Shown here one piece after another: positions 28,998 to 41,069 of a stretch of 64,000 bases of DNA (its first letter is position 1; each line of letters opens with the position of its first letter). The translations under genes and the position numbers were made by a program. Location: assembly GCA_030544235.1 (NCBI GenBank), contig CM060465.1:15075988-15139987 (forward strand). Reading direction: 5' to 3'. Source of the stretch: Lepturacanthus savala (lineage: Eukaryota > Chordata > Actinopteri > Scombriformes > Trichiuridae). The notes beneath the pieces were generated by a model that saw nothing but the letters and a program-made list of their open reading frames with translations, had not been told where the DNA came from and searched no databases.

Positions 28998-29603
28998 CAG
29001 TGGTTCTCAAAGTGGGGTCCGTAAGGAGGTCCCAGGGGGTCCCCAGAAAAAAAGTAGAATAATTATTTTCATCATAATTACACATTGACAGAATGCCATA
29101 ATTTAATATAAATAAAAAGTGTATTAAATTTAGTAGTATTTATTTTCTATTATTTGTGTATTATTTTCCCTTTGCAAAAGAATTTATATTATTAAAAAAT
29201 TTATTTTATTATATATATTATATTATATTATATTTTATTAAAAAAATTTATTCATTTTTATATATGTTTACATGTAAATAAATAAAATTTAAAAATGAAT
29301 AGATTCATAAATAAAATGGAAAATCAAATAAACGTGAAAATATTACAAAATAAATTAATTTTAGGAATTAATTAAATGGAAAATTAAATAAATATGGACA
29401 TTTACTGATATATTTTATTATTGTACTGAGCCTTTGTTTATTTATTCTTGATAATGACAGTTTCAGTCCTCCATAATTTTGGCCTTGAGTTTCTGAAACT
29501 TTTATTAAAAAATATCTTAAAGCAAAAATTTACCAGATGGGATCCGTGACCTAATTTTCATGAGTTTAAGGGTCCTTAATGTGAAAATGTTTGAGAACCA
29601 CTG
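28998..29603. mobile_element. hAT-superfamily non-autonomous element, exact 8-bp target duplication
   Basis: The ends CAGTGGTTCTCAAA (28998-29011) and TTTGAGAACCACTG (29590-29603) are perfect 14-bp inverted repeats. TTATAAAC occurs directly on both sides (28990-28997 and 29604-29611), an intact 8-bp target duplication. The 606-bp element is AT-rich, with TATTA/AAATA low-complexity filling and no coding sequence. CAGTGGTTCTCAAA ends are typical of hAT (Charlie/Tip100-like) elements. Confidence 0.9.
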
Positions 29604-29884
29604 TTATAAACAATATACACCACATTCACAAAGAGATCTACAAGTGGATCTACATTCTTTTGTTTTAAACTTTAAATATGAAACTATATTTAACAAAACA
29701 AATAAAAGCAGTAACAAAACAAAGCAACTTTTTTTTTTTACCTTTAACTCTTTTGAGTGAGTGTAATACTTCATCTGACCAGCAAGGATCAGTATAGGCT
29801 GACATTAGATTGTGGTACAGGCGGGTTAGTGAAAAGGTCTAAAGGTGACTCACACTTGCATCAAAGCTATTCAGTTGTATTCGT

Positions 29885-30160
29885 TAGATCAGATTTATTA
29901 ATCCCACAACTGGAAAATACTGCCATAACAAGACATAATTACATATGTTAATATACACAATTTACACTGCCAATTTGTTGTATATACTTTTTGCACATTA
30001 CATTTTATTTGTTATTGCTTTTTACTGTTTTACTATGTATAGTTAGTTCTTTATATTTTGATTCTATATGTTGTTTTTGTCACTATGTTTAATGGTGCTG
30101 CTGCACTGTAATTTCCCATTTTGGGATTAATAATGTATACCTATTCCATTCTATTCTACA
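29885..30160. repeat. Small fold-back repeat with TATTAATCCCA ends
   Basis: The left end AGATTTATTAATCCCACAAC and the right end, whose reverse complement reads CATTATTAATCCCAAAATGG, are inverted relatives. The interior (TTTGCACATTACATTTTATT, GCTGCTGCACTGTAATTTCC) is of a kind found near the 3' ends of fish retroposons. Boundaries are approximate. Confidence 0.4.
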
Positions 30161-30389
30161 CAGTACGTGTTCTCACATGCCATTACTTTGACACATTGTT
30201 TGCTGCTGTATATCAGAAATATTTAATTGTATCAAATGATATTATAATGTTTAAGTCTAGCTTGCTGCTGTACAAAAAAGACCAAATGGTCTGGAAGATG
30301 ATTCATGATGTCACTAATCTCTTGTAATCTATCGTCTGATCCCTGTGAGAGTCATGGCCTAGATACAAAGGCCGTGCCTCTCATGCTCT

Positions 30390-30403
30390 GTGCCCTCTGG
30401 TCT
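30390..30403 (-). promoter_or_regulatory. CTCF-like motif, reverse orientation
   Basis: GTGCCCTCTGGTCT matches the reverse-strand CTCF core at 12 of 14 positions. With the forward motif at 35644 it forms a divergent pair. Confidence 0.35.
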
Positions 30404-30928
30404 GTACCCCTCACTAAGCCTGGTGCTGCGTGGAAAGATATCAGAATAGAGGGAGAGACAGAATAAAAACAAATGAATTATTTGGGAAGCAGCTCAAGTC
30501 CTCTTCTACCAGATGATGAGGACCAGTGGCACAGCATAACCAAATGAACTTATTACTGTGAAGTCACTGTTTGTTTTCTCCACTGAGTCTGCTGTTTTTG
30601 GGGAAGAAAAGGCTAGAAATGGCACTGGTGTGAGACAAGCCAGAGGGAAAAAAAGAAGGATGCAGAGTGAGTTCTGACAGTGAATTGGTCAGCGTTTGCC
30701 AGAAAAAGGGGGTGAGGGGGGATTTTAGAGGCAATGCTGGGACAGAGGAGGAAATGGTGCCTTCGAGAGTTGAAGAGGAAGAATGGTTGGTGGAGGATGA
30801 GAGAGATTTGCCTCCGTGAATTTTGGGATGAAAGATAGGCCTGTGTGGGTGAATGCCAAAGAGAGAAAGCCTGGGTGTTTTGAGATAAGCACTGGGCTGT
30901 TGGGAGGTTGTCTTTTTTTCATTGCACA

Positions 30929-30931
<3 letters not shown>

Positions 30932-31002
<71 letters not shown>
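30932..31002. repeat. (TG)n microsatellite
   Basis: An uninterrupted TG run of about 71 bases; the CVCVCV peptide frames over it are artefacts. Confidence 0.97.
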
Positions 31003-31003
<1 letters not shown>

Positions 31004-31489
31004 GTCCTCATACGTGCACGTAACAATGTCGTGGAGTGGCGGTTTGCAACAGCATACAGCTCTTTTAGAAACGTCAGCCTTCAATGGCGCCAACTGTCGA
31101 TAAGTGTCTCCCCTCCTCTCTCTCCCTCGGTCTGGCGCTCTTCTCCATTTCCCAGATGCTGTCCCTTCTCTGGGAATTGAGTGATTATGTGTTTCAAAGT
31201 TTTCCTACTGTTGTTTACTTTTTACTTTTATTTATTATTTTTAAATAGTGGCTAAAAGTGTCTCTTATCTTCTTTGTGCTGGGAACTCATGCAGCCAAGA
31301 TGCACTCACTACTGGAAGCCCCCCCTCACCCCCATTGCATAACCACTGGGCTAAGACTAAATTTGTGCACTTGTTCATTGATGGCAGAGCTGTGCAGGTT
31401 TGATTATTTGTTGATTATCAATTAATTTATGATAAATCAATTAATGTATGATAAATCTCCAACTTCATGCTTTTTCCTGTATAGTGTAG

Positions 31490-31665
31490 ACTTGTAGTTT
31501 TCGAAACTGGTCTTGGTCTTGAAGATCACTTTTTTATGGTTTCGGTCTTGTCACGTCTTGACAGTCTTTGATCTTGGTCATGTCTCAGTTTCAGGTTTCT
31601 CTGTCTCACAGTGTCTCAGACTGGCAGGGCGGTCTTGGAGGCACACTTTTTTCCTTGTATATCAT
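31490..31665. repeat. TCTTGGTCT-rich degenerate repeat
   Basis: Repeated words GGTCTTGGTCTTGAAG, GGTCTTGTCACGTCTTG, GATCTTGGTCATGTCTCAG and GTCTCACAGTGTCTCAGAC make up a degenerate TCTTGGTC/TGTCTCAG array, similar to a dispersed repeat seen widely in fish. No coding sequence was seen. Confidence 0.4.
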
Positions 31666-33823
31666 TGTTGGTGGTGGTATTGCAGTAGTTGTGTCATGGA
31701 CGTCTCTGGTGGAGAAACGGAGAGATAAGTTTGCGTTCATTTTTCCGAGGTTTACTCATGGAAGGGGCTGTTCCACTGTTCACTGAAATTAATATACATG
31801 AGATGCCTGCGCCTGGTAAGGAAATTTCTATATGAATTCACTTTGTAATTTGAACTTTGAACTTTGTAATACTCTTCCATATTGCTTGTTTGCTGTAATC
31901 TGAGTGTCTTGAATGCGTAATATGTAGAATTTACTCGAAACAACATCAATTAGTGTAAATAAAGCATATAAGCATAAACAGTTATTATACCAGAGGTGCT
32001 TTCACGCACTATGGGAGCCACACAACAAGAACTGGCAACAAATACACAGTGGACATTTTTCTTTTGTCTTTTAAAGTAAGGCATCAGGCCCCTGGTGTTT
32101 GTTTTACTGTGAGTGAGTCACTGCGGTCACACTATCTTCAAAACCTGCCCATTTACATCATTATTACAGTAGTATGACTTCATGGTGCATTCAAGTGCAC
32201 CTTGTTGAAATGGGAGTAGATTGAAGTTTCTAAATGTTTTTGTCGTCATTAAGTGACTTACATTATTGTGTAATTACTTTCTTAATGCTTTACCACAAAA
32301 CGTTTGATCAAAACAAAAAATACTGAAGCAAAACCAAACATTTATACAGATTCATTATGTTAGATTTTATTAAGTTGGATGTCCCTGAGTATGTCTGTTT
32401 TTTGTAATTTGAAGTCAGTTGACTACCATTTTAAAGTAATCCTATGCTGAAATCACAGGTAATATACACTCTATTGCTGATGAGCCAGATTTTTAAAGTT
32501 CATTAAAAATAGGAAACGCCCCTAGAAAAATATCCTGTAAGGCTGTTTAGCCTATACATTTTTACACAATAATATTCTTGACTTTTATTTCATTGAATAG
32601 TTTAAAAAATAACTCCCTTCTTGAATGCTTCTACCATGTGCTATGGTAACCATTAAGAAACTGTTATGCTGTAATTTACATATTAAAGTATACGGTTATA
32701 TAAAAACAATATAAATTTTAGGCCATATCACCCATCCTTAATTTTGTGTACATACTTCCCTTTTTGCCTATTATTCATTTCTTTTTTATCAACTAATCAT
32801 CTCTAATCTATTATCTTCAATGCAGTAATCAGAATTGTTGCTGACTGACTAATTGATTCAGCTCTACATCCAACTACTCAGTTGACTATCCAGTCCAAAA
32901 TATTTAACTGGTCATTCTATATTTCACTATCATCCAATACCTGATAAAACGTAGCAAACATAGAAAGCAGTGCTGGGCATTTTCTCTTTTAGTTGATCCT
33001 TTAAGTAATTAAAACACCTCTATGTCTAAAACCATTCATTGAAATGTCTTCTGTGCTTTGTTTGCTTTTGCACCCCCCAACACCAAAACTGCCATGTGGT
33101 GTTGTTGAAGGTGAACTGCAGCAGCCAGCCTGCTGAGTGCAGACTCATAGCCTTGATGCCTCAAAGTGCTGGTTTGGATTGTGAGGAAGTTTCCGGACTT
33201 TTTTTTATTTCTCGGAATTAAAACTCAGACATGTCTATTGTCGAGGTGACCCCCACTGTGTCACACAAACACAGCCCTCTGCAGACTGTTTACCATTACA
33301 ATGCTGACGTTGGAACTTTCCCTCGCTGTCAAGAGGACTCATATTTATGTATTTTCATTGTAATTACATGGCAGTGTTTTTATATTTCCAAAATGCCTTT
33401 GTTTTACCCCACTGGTGCTTTTCATTCATGACTGCAGATCAAACTGAGCTACTGCCAACAGTTTGCTTCCCTCGAGCCTCGGAGAATAGAACCCACCAGT
33501 AAACAAAAGATAAAACACCCAAATGAAAGCTGGAGAGGGAGCAAAATCAACACAATGAGAGGAGTTGTTGAATAGTGGCAAAAGCACTGTGCTGTCTGAT
33601 GCTGGCTGCTGTTGGAATGTGTTGATTAAAGAGGGGGAATGTGGGTGTGTATGTATGTGTCTCTTACTGATTGTGAGTGTTTAGTCATCTTCATCTTTAG
33701 AAGAATTATCTGCAATGTTTTGAAAGCCGTTTAATTACCATTGCTTTGCCAGTGAAAAACTTCCTGGTAAACACTTGGCATTTGTTATCCAAGTTAGAAA
33801 TCCAGACTCAAAACCAGGGGTGC

Positions 33824-33869
33824 TTTTAGGACCAGACCGTCATGTGGTGTTGATGGTCTGGTCCTAAAA
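33824..33869. other. Perfect 15-bp inverted repeat (hairpin)
   Basis: TTTTAGGACCAGACC (33824-33838) is followed after 16 bases by its exact reverse complement GGTCTGGTCCTAAAA (33855-33869). It is not preceded by a U-run-type terminator context, and eukaryotic function is unknown. It may be the core of a small fold-back element. Confidence 0.55.
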
Positions 33870-33926
33870 TTTCCCACATTTATGAAGAAAAACATCACAT
33901 GTTTTGGGAAATAGCTCCTTGTAGTG

Positions 33927-34129
33927 CAGGGTTGGGCAATCCTGGTCCTTTAGGGCCGGTGTGGGTGCAGGATTTTGTTCCAACCAAGAAGTAACACACC
34001 TGATTCTACTAATCAACCCCTAGAGCCATTGCCAAGGCCTTCATTAGTAGAATCAGGTGTGTAACTTCTTGGTTGGAACAAAATCCTGCACCCACACCGG
34101 CCCTCCAGGACCAGGATTGCCCACCCCTG
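33927..34129. mobile_element. Palindromic hAT-type MITE with exact 8-bp target duplication
   Basis: The 87-base arms 33927-34013 and 34043-34129 are inverted copies differing at four positions, separated by a 29-base loop. TTGTAGTG flanks both ends (33919-33926 and 34130-34137). The ends are CAGGGTTGGGCAATCCTGGT and, from the other side, CAGGGGTGGGCAATCCTGGT. There is no coding capacity. The near-perfect arms and intact duplication suggest recent insertion. Confidence 0.9.
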
Positions 34130-35643
34130 TTGTAGTGGGTATCAAAAATAACAAAAATGGATTCATATGATACTGATATGTATACCAATGCCTTCTAAAA
34201 ATAATCACCTATGTAATTTTTTCTGATTTTTCAGGAAACATAAAAAATTGGTTGAATATATGATATTTACTAACAATTTAATCAAAACAGTTATAACAAC
34301 AGATGCCTATTGGTATACAAACAACAAGGTCAGTCATGGACATGGTCAACATGGAACATGAGAGAATTAAATGACTTAAGCAAATTTTCTAACATGCTTT
34401 AACATGTTGTGCATGTTCCTGTGTGTGCATGTGGCTCCATAAATAATACCCATGTTTTATTTATTCTTTAAATATCATATCTGATATTACATCATATGTA
34501 GCCTACTGTATATTTGTTCATAGGTGATCACTTTGTTCACATTTTATCAAATTGTTCTGATTTAATCAGAACTTGACCTGTGTATATATGTGAAGGCATG
34601 TGTAGGCTGAAAGTGGGTAAGCACTTTTGACCAAAATATATTGCGTTCATTTTGACTTGTCTTAATAAATTTGTTTAATCAATGTTAAAATGTATGAATA
34701 TGAACTTTTATCTTTAAACAGTCAAACTTTTGAAGATCATGTCTCAGAAAATAGAAAGATAATGTTGGCATCATTAGAAAGCTAACATTTTCCTCTTTCT
34801 AGGGATATGTAAATCTCAAAAGTCCTTTCAGGTTAAAGTAGCTTGTTATCTCAGAGCAGGTTACATTTTTGGTCTTTTATTTTGAAATGCAACTAATGAC
34901 CTTTTCAATGTTTATCTTTTCCTTTTTTCTTCTTGTCTATGTTATACGGTATAATATATATAGTAAAATTAATAATAATGACAAAAATGACAAAAATGAA
35001 CTAGAAATGCATATGTCCAAAAATGTATATTTGTAACACTTACTGCAGTTTATATGCATTATATGTCAGTAATATGAAAATGTCCTCATTGTGTTCATAT
35101 TCTGACATGTACCAGTGTAGCACATGTTGATAGTTGTGCTATCTTCTACCACTGTCTTCTGGGATGTTTTTTGGCAGGATGAGGAGTCTGGTCTGTCTCT
35201 GCCTTCCTGATCCTGACCTGACTGTCTCCCTCTGATTGACGTGTTTATATTACTCTCATTAGACTGATAACACCCTGCACCATACTAATGAGCCTTGGAT
35301 TATCACATTGTTTGTGTGCATGCCAGTGAGTGAGAATTTAGCTTTTTTTTATAGATTTAGATTTATATATTTGGCTAATCAGTCCATTATATATGACAAA
35401 TAACACTGCGCACTTTCCTGCTTTTTAATTGCTCTACCCTCAGGAGTTTGAATTAATCATTACAGGGTGTCGAGTGGGACAGAAAATAGGCATCATGAAA
35501 ATGATGTGACAGATTATGTACTCTGTGAAGGTTATTTTTATTTTTTGTTTTTTACCAATTTTTCAAAAATGTTGTTTCTTATACCTTGTTCACCTATTTC
35601 ATTCAAAACCACATACTGCATGGCAAGTATATCTCATGATGTA

Positions 35644-35657
35644 CCACTAGATGGCAG
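35644..35657 (+). promoter_or_regulatory. CTCF core motif (perfect consensus match)
   Basis: CCACTAGATGGCAG fits the 14-position degenerate CTCF core consensus CCASYAGRKGGCRS at every position. It lies in unique sequence between lhfpl3 and reln. Confidence 0.6.
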
Positions 35658-36467
35658 CCTGAGAAAGGCCTTGGTCACCCTAGCAGCCTTAATTTTTACA
35701 AGAGGGATGTTGAAGCTTATGCTGTTTATGTTTACGCTTAAATGATGCTTATTTATAAAATAAATTTTATATGTGCCTATAGGGTCTTTACATGTTGAAT
35801 GTACTTCGGGCCTTTTTTGTATGTATGTGTGAGGGTAATACTGCCTGTCTCTTCCTTTGTTTCTTATGCATCATTTATATTAAAATTTGCAAAACAGTTG
35901 AGATCTATTAGTTTGCTGTTAAAGCAATCATGTCAATGTCTTAAGAGAGATAAGACAATTTGAGATGATAGTTAAAACAATCACAGTGGATTTTTCTGTT
36001 GTGTGTGTGTGTTTTTTTAAGATGTTTTTTCTCATTTCTGTTATTATTTACTAGTACAGAGACACAGAAAAAGCACGGAGGAGAGAGGGGGGTTATGACA
36101 TTCAAAAAATGGCCTGGGGCTAGATTCTAACCCAAGCTCCAATGGTAAGGACACAATCATAATTAAATTTATCCATTTTTACATGTTCTTTTTTGGTGTA
36201 TGTGATATTGTTTTTGCATAAATGAAACGGGTAAACAACTTTTAGGGTGACTGAGTAAGAGCAGAGCACCAGGAGCTGCCAGCTGTGTATACCCATGGAC
36301 AAAGGCTGTGAGTGGAAGAGAAATGTTTTGCCACACCAGGTCATGTCACCTTCTACACACTTTGACACTCCTTCTTCCTCTTCCTGCCTATCAAAGCCAC
36401 TGTTCAGCAACTCTTTTGTCACTCCATCTGTCTCTGTCTTCTGTGTTTTGTCCATCCATACATCATC

Positions 36468-36498
36468 CTCTCTCTCTCTTTCTCTCTCTCTCTCTCCC
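36468..36498. repeat. (CT)n microsatellite
   Basis: CT dinucleotide run with one TT interruption. Confidence 0.9.
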
Positions 36499-36819
36499 CT
36501 CAGCTCAATCGCACAAGAGTGGCTCTCTTTTCTTAGCAAATCTTTCTCTCATCCATTATTGAGGCTTGTTTTTTTTCCTTGAGTCTCAGAATAAAGAAAG
36601 GGAACAGATCTTTTGAATTTTTAATGGCCCCGCATGAAAAATGTATCATCAGTCATTTCTCAACGATACGAACTGGTAAACTTTTAGCAGGACACAACAC
36701 TTCAAGTCACGAGATGATGCGAGGTGGAGAAAGAAGGGGAGAAAACTCTGATGGGCTCTGATATTGAGAAAAGAGGAGCTTGTGTGAAGGTGAAAAGGAG
36801 ACTCAGACCGTTGGATTTA

Positions 36820-37340
36820 AAAGGGCCCTATTTTCACATTTTCCAAGTTTAATATTTTAATTTTTACAATTCATCTACAAAAATTTACATTCTTTAATGG
36901 TCCGAAAACCTAGATAGACCTCTAGCAGCAATGCAGTCTGCCTTCTCTCACACTCATTCTGAAAATCTGTGTTTACCCCTCTCCCCTCACTTCCAAAAGG
37001 CCCACTCTGTTATGATTGGCCTATCGCTGTTGAAAATGTCCCACCCCTCAAACCCCCTCAGACCCCCTCAAAGAGCTGGGGTCTGAGAAACAGAAATAAA
37101 GTACAAGCACTCAGGAAGCAGGGGGCACATGGATCCACCTGCACTCCTGTTGTGACATCATAACAGGAGTCATTTCTAAATGACTTCTGTTCCACCAGGT
37201 TTCAGTCACAGTACAGTGTGTGGGTGCAATTAACTCACAGTTTGTGTGTCAAGATAAATACATATGTACAGTGATTTTTCAGTGATCACATTCTACACAT
37301 CTGCACCATAGACAAAACCAGAAAATATGGAAAAACGCCA
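36820..37340. repeat. Degenerate interspersed repeat (fish MITE-like)
   Basis: Begins AAAAGGGCCCTATTTTCACA with TTTTCCAAGTTTAATATTTT and carries a middle block with GCCCACTCTGTTATGATTGG. This order resembles a common percomorph non-autonomous DNA transposon known to me from fish sequence. The right terminus and target duplication could not be found. Inside it, ACTCCTGTT and AACAGGAGT form a short inverted pair. Confidence 0.4.
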
Positions 37341-38708
37341 TTAAAAATGGTGGACAGAATAAGAGTCTTAGGTTGATTGAGATGTTTACCTGTTTACCTA
37401 CACAGAGCATGAAGAGATAATCATATTCAGAATACCTGAATCTTTTTGAATGCTAAAGGGTTTTGTTGGATTCTTTCATATTGCCTGTATGCGTTTGTAA
37501 TGTGTCAGGAAAATGTGTTAGAACTCAGTGCTCCATCTCCCCCTCCAGTCATCTAACCCACCACTTACCCTTTTCTTCCCTCTCATTTGAGCCACATTTT
37601 CTCCCCAGCTTGTCAAAAGACTGCCTGGTCAAGGTCACTTTAGTGACACACTGACCTTTGCCAAGAGAGGCTCACTGTTGCACCTTAACTTTGGTCTGCA
37701 GATCCTTGCCTGTGATGGGATTTTTCAGGGCTCCAGCATCTGCAACACTATGACAGGAGACAGGCAAAAGCAGGTGGAGAATAGGAATGCGTATGCCATG
37801 ATTGGGAAAGAGATGTTTGTATATTGCATGCTTCATGCATCTCCCGCCTTTTCTTTTCCACTCTTTGATGTTTTATACAAGCAGCTACAGAGGGTGATTT
37901 ATGACCTGTAAGGAGGCAGAAAATTATGGGGCATATTTTCATGATGACTGCATGACACGCATCAGCTCTGATGCTGCTACTGTGTGTAAGACAAGAGATG
38001 AGTTACATGAGGCAAGGGAAATAGAATTGTAATGCATTCGATTGCTATAGTGTAGCAAGCTTTCTGCAGAATATACCATACAACTGTGGATGCGAGAGGC
38101 TGATGTGCCCTCTTAGTTATCCACATCATAAATCTGACACTTTGAAAAAGCCTCCGTACCTTCCCCCTCCATCTTCCTCCCATACTGTATACATCTCAGA
38201 GCTCAAGGTGGGGCAAGAAGCAGAAAAAGGACCAATAGCCTGAGGGGGTTGTATATTCATGCCATAAGCCCGGAGCATGTCATCTATATTTATACACTCA
38301 TTTAGTTGTCTGTGTCTGCAGATTGGCCACAGCTTGTAGTAGCTCATAAATACTTCTTGGCTAAATTGATGTACAACGCCCCTTCTTTAAGACCTTTCAT
38401 AATCTCAAATGGCAGGTTAATACCTACATATTCAAATTAATGAACGGATGGATCAATGTAGGAATGAGTTAATGTGTGTTCAGTCACTTCACATGTAGCA
38501 CATTAATGCATTTCAATTAGCTTGAATGTGAAGTTGTAGAACTTTTCATAATATCTGTATTTTTGTGGATGTATATCATACTGTTGTGTGTATAAAAGTT
38601 GACACAGGGTTTTATACTTTTATTACTTGGCTCTCTAATAGTGGTTGCTTTATCGAATGTGCGTGGCCTCGAGCAGCCTTCGCCAGCTTATCGCTGACTG
38701 CCAGCCAT

Positions 38709-38722
38709 CCGTCAGGGGGCAT
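38709..38722 (+). promoter_or_regulatory. CTCF-like motif, weaker
   Basis: CCGTCAGGGGGCAT matches the CTCF core at 11 of 14 positions, including the CAGGGGGCA centre. It sits in a complex non-repetitive block. Confidence 0.3.
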
Positions 38723-40811
38723 GAGGTAGTCTAGAGGACAGGGAGGGGCCCACTGCTCTAGTTTCACGAGTCAAATTGACGGCAGGGGGATGTTTCTGCC
38801 ACAGGCCTTGGCTAGTTATGACAGTCAGGAGGATCCATTAATGGACCTGGCTCATCTATATCACTGTCTTTCTGCGAACCCTATTTAGCCAGAGGTAGTG
38901 TTCTCACACTTGAAGGACATCAGGAATGCGGTTTACACAGTGGTTTACAAGGCACCTGAGTGGACAAACAATGATCAATCAAGACAGTGAAGCAGCAAAG
39001 CAATCACTGGTGTTGAGCTACACCAGCAGGTTACTTTACCCTCTCAATAATTCACCAGGCCTGTGAAGTGATTTCTTCACTACATAGCAAAGAAGCTGCA
39101 TAGTAAATTGCTGTGGAAAAAAAGTCTTTCTTGTTGAATGTAATATTTTACAGCATGTGTAGAAAGCAGGTGTTTCGTATGTGGGTTTCATCTGTACATG
39201 TTAAATATTCAGAATGTATAGCCCACGGCAATGGACAGAAATAGAACCAACAGCCTGGCAATGAACTGTCAAGAGACAGGGAGCAAGAGGTTCAAATGAG
39301 GAGGAGGAACAGTATAGGCCCAGCTAATGAAAGAGGGACCAAACCGCTGAAATTCCTCCATAACAACAGGAGGGAAACCAGAGAGCATCCATAATCATAT
39401 CTGACAAAGGTGAATGTCTTCTATCTTCATTTAAAAGCCATTCCATTCCTTCTCTGATGGCGATGAAGTTCTAATAAGGAATTGATTTTTTTAGGGAGAG
39501 GGAAAGCAGTTAAAAGGGTGACCCTGTGACCCCCATTGCTCATTGTAGGTGTGGCAGGAGATGGTCCTCATCCCTGGGAATCGATGTAGCACGTCTTATA
39601 ACCATCCTCGGCTGATTTCAGAGGCCCAAATGTGTCATCAACGTGTCATCACACATACGTCTTGACCAGAGGCGACAGAACATCTCTCATCCACCCCCCT
39701 GTTGGATGAGAGGGCGGAGAGCGGCATTTCCCCCCAATTCTGTGAAATGGTGCAGAAAACAGGAGAAAGAGGGACACGCCCTGCACTGTCTATCAATCCT
39801 GAGTCTGCAGCACTGACCTCCTGTGAAACTTCATCTTGCTGTCCTCATCTGTCAGTGAATGGGTAAGGAGGTGAAAGAGGAGGGGGTGGTACTGGAGCCA
39901 GCAGCCAATCTCCCCTCCCTTCTTAGATGCATAATTCAGTGTTTCTCTCACAACAGCCTGCGCTTCGAAGGACTCAGCTCCCCCAGCCATGCGGCCAGCA
40001 GTCTGCTTATATGAAAGAAGCTCAGAACCCACTCTGTTGTTCCTTCAGGCTTTCTGGCTCCACACACTCTCAGTCATACTAGTATGATTTATTCAGCTTG
40101 TTCATCCATAGCGTGAGACTTGGACCCCAGTGGACGAGTTGGGAAACATTTTTGTCCTTGTCAGGATCCAGCCGCAGAACTTGGCACAGGAAGTGTGTCG
40201 GCATCACTGTGGGTTGTCAGAGTGACACTGGAGTAGCTTAACCTCCCACTGGTGGTTAGTTTTACTGCTCCTACTGAGAGGCCAGCCTCTGTGCCAGTGT
40301 ACAGCAACAATGCCTTGGCCTCAATAAGCAACCACGGGAAGGAAGCATAGAGGACAAGAGGGTGACCCTTCCTGTGTCTCTAAAATACAGTCCAGTTTAC
40401 ACCTTATCTAAATATCTGGTTACTGCAAGATAGAATTCATTTATACTCCCACAAAACATGTATCCCATAAGAGGGAGTTTACCTGTTAAGAGAAGGAGGC
40501 AAGCTGTTTATAGAGTTAGACTGCCAGTAGAGGTATATTGTTGGCCAAGACCCAAAACTCAACATAGAGAGCCTCTTCACAGAGCCACCGGACAACCTGT
40601 TATCTCCTTGAAGGACTACATTTTTTAAACCTGGATCCACAGCTGTGAAACTGGTTTGTTTGCTACCAGAATTCAGTGAATATAGGTGGAAACGATGCAA
40701 GCCACCATGACAAGGCGCAGTTACTGTATATTTGGCAAAGGGCTTGTTTTTCTTAGCACTGTACATACATTTACAGGTACAGCAGAGAAGAAGGCCTTGT
40801 TAAATGATTTA

Positions 40812-41068
40812 TGGGGTGCTTGTGCTTGAGTTGTCCACCGGTCGGAGGATCAGCAGTTTGATTCCTGGTTCCTCCAGGCTGCATGTCGATGTATGCTTGA
40901 GCAAGATACTTAACCCCAAATTGCTCCCAATGCAGCACCATTGACATGTCAATGTCACCAGTTTGTATGAAAGTGACTGTCATCACTGTGTAGGAACAGG
41001 TGAATGAACACAGCGAATGCACTTTGAGTGGTCAAAAAGACTAGAAAAGCAACATATACATGCAATCC
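40812..41068 (+). repeat. tRNA-derived SINE, full-length but diverged
   Basis: Starts with a tRNA-like head whose B box is decayed (GTTTGATTCCT near 40857). It continues with TTGAGCAAGATACTTAACCC and ends with CACTTTGAGTGG ... AGACTAGAAAAGC, then GCAATCCATT. The same order of blocks is found at 61987-62245, so the two define one family. The conserved 3' tail is of the kind that fish SINEs share with a partner LINE. Confidence 0.7.
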
Positions 41069-41069
41069 A

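Larger units (their letters stand above)
34138..40805. other. Intergenic, no gene seen; complex unique blocks
   Basis: Mostly unique sequence between the palindromic hAT element and the SINE at 40812. It includes a CTCF-core match (35644), a degenerate MITE-like repeat (36820-37340), a pair of nuclear-receptor half sites (37629-37660) and a complex GC-moderate block (38640-38905). The frames found here are low-complexity or non-homologous; no exon of ORC5 or any other known protein was recognised. Confidence 0.55.

Noticed and set aside
32800..32885. Possible further fragment of the GCTGCAA-ended MITE family
   Set aside because: Only scattered ATTGATTCAGCTCT-type words remain; too decayed to annotate.
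36120..36539. 139-residue minus-strand open frame
   Set aside because: Contains the CT microsatellite read as ERERERE and no domain; a chance frame.
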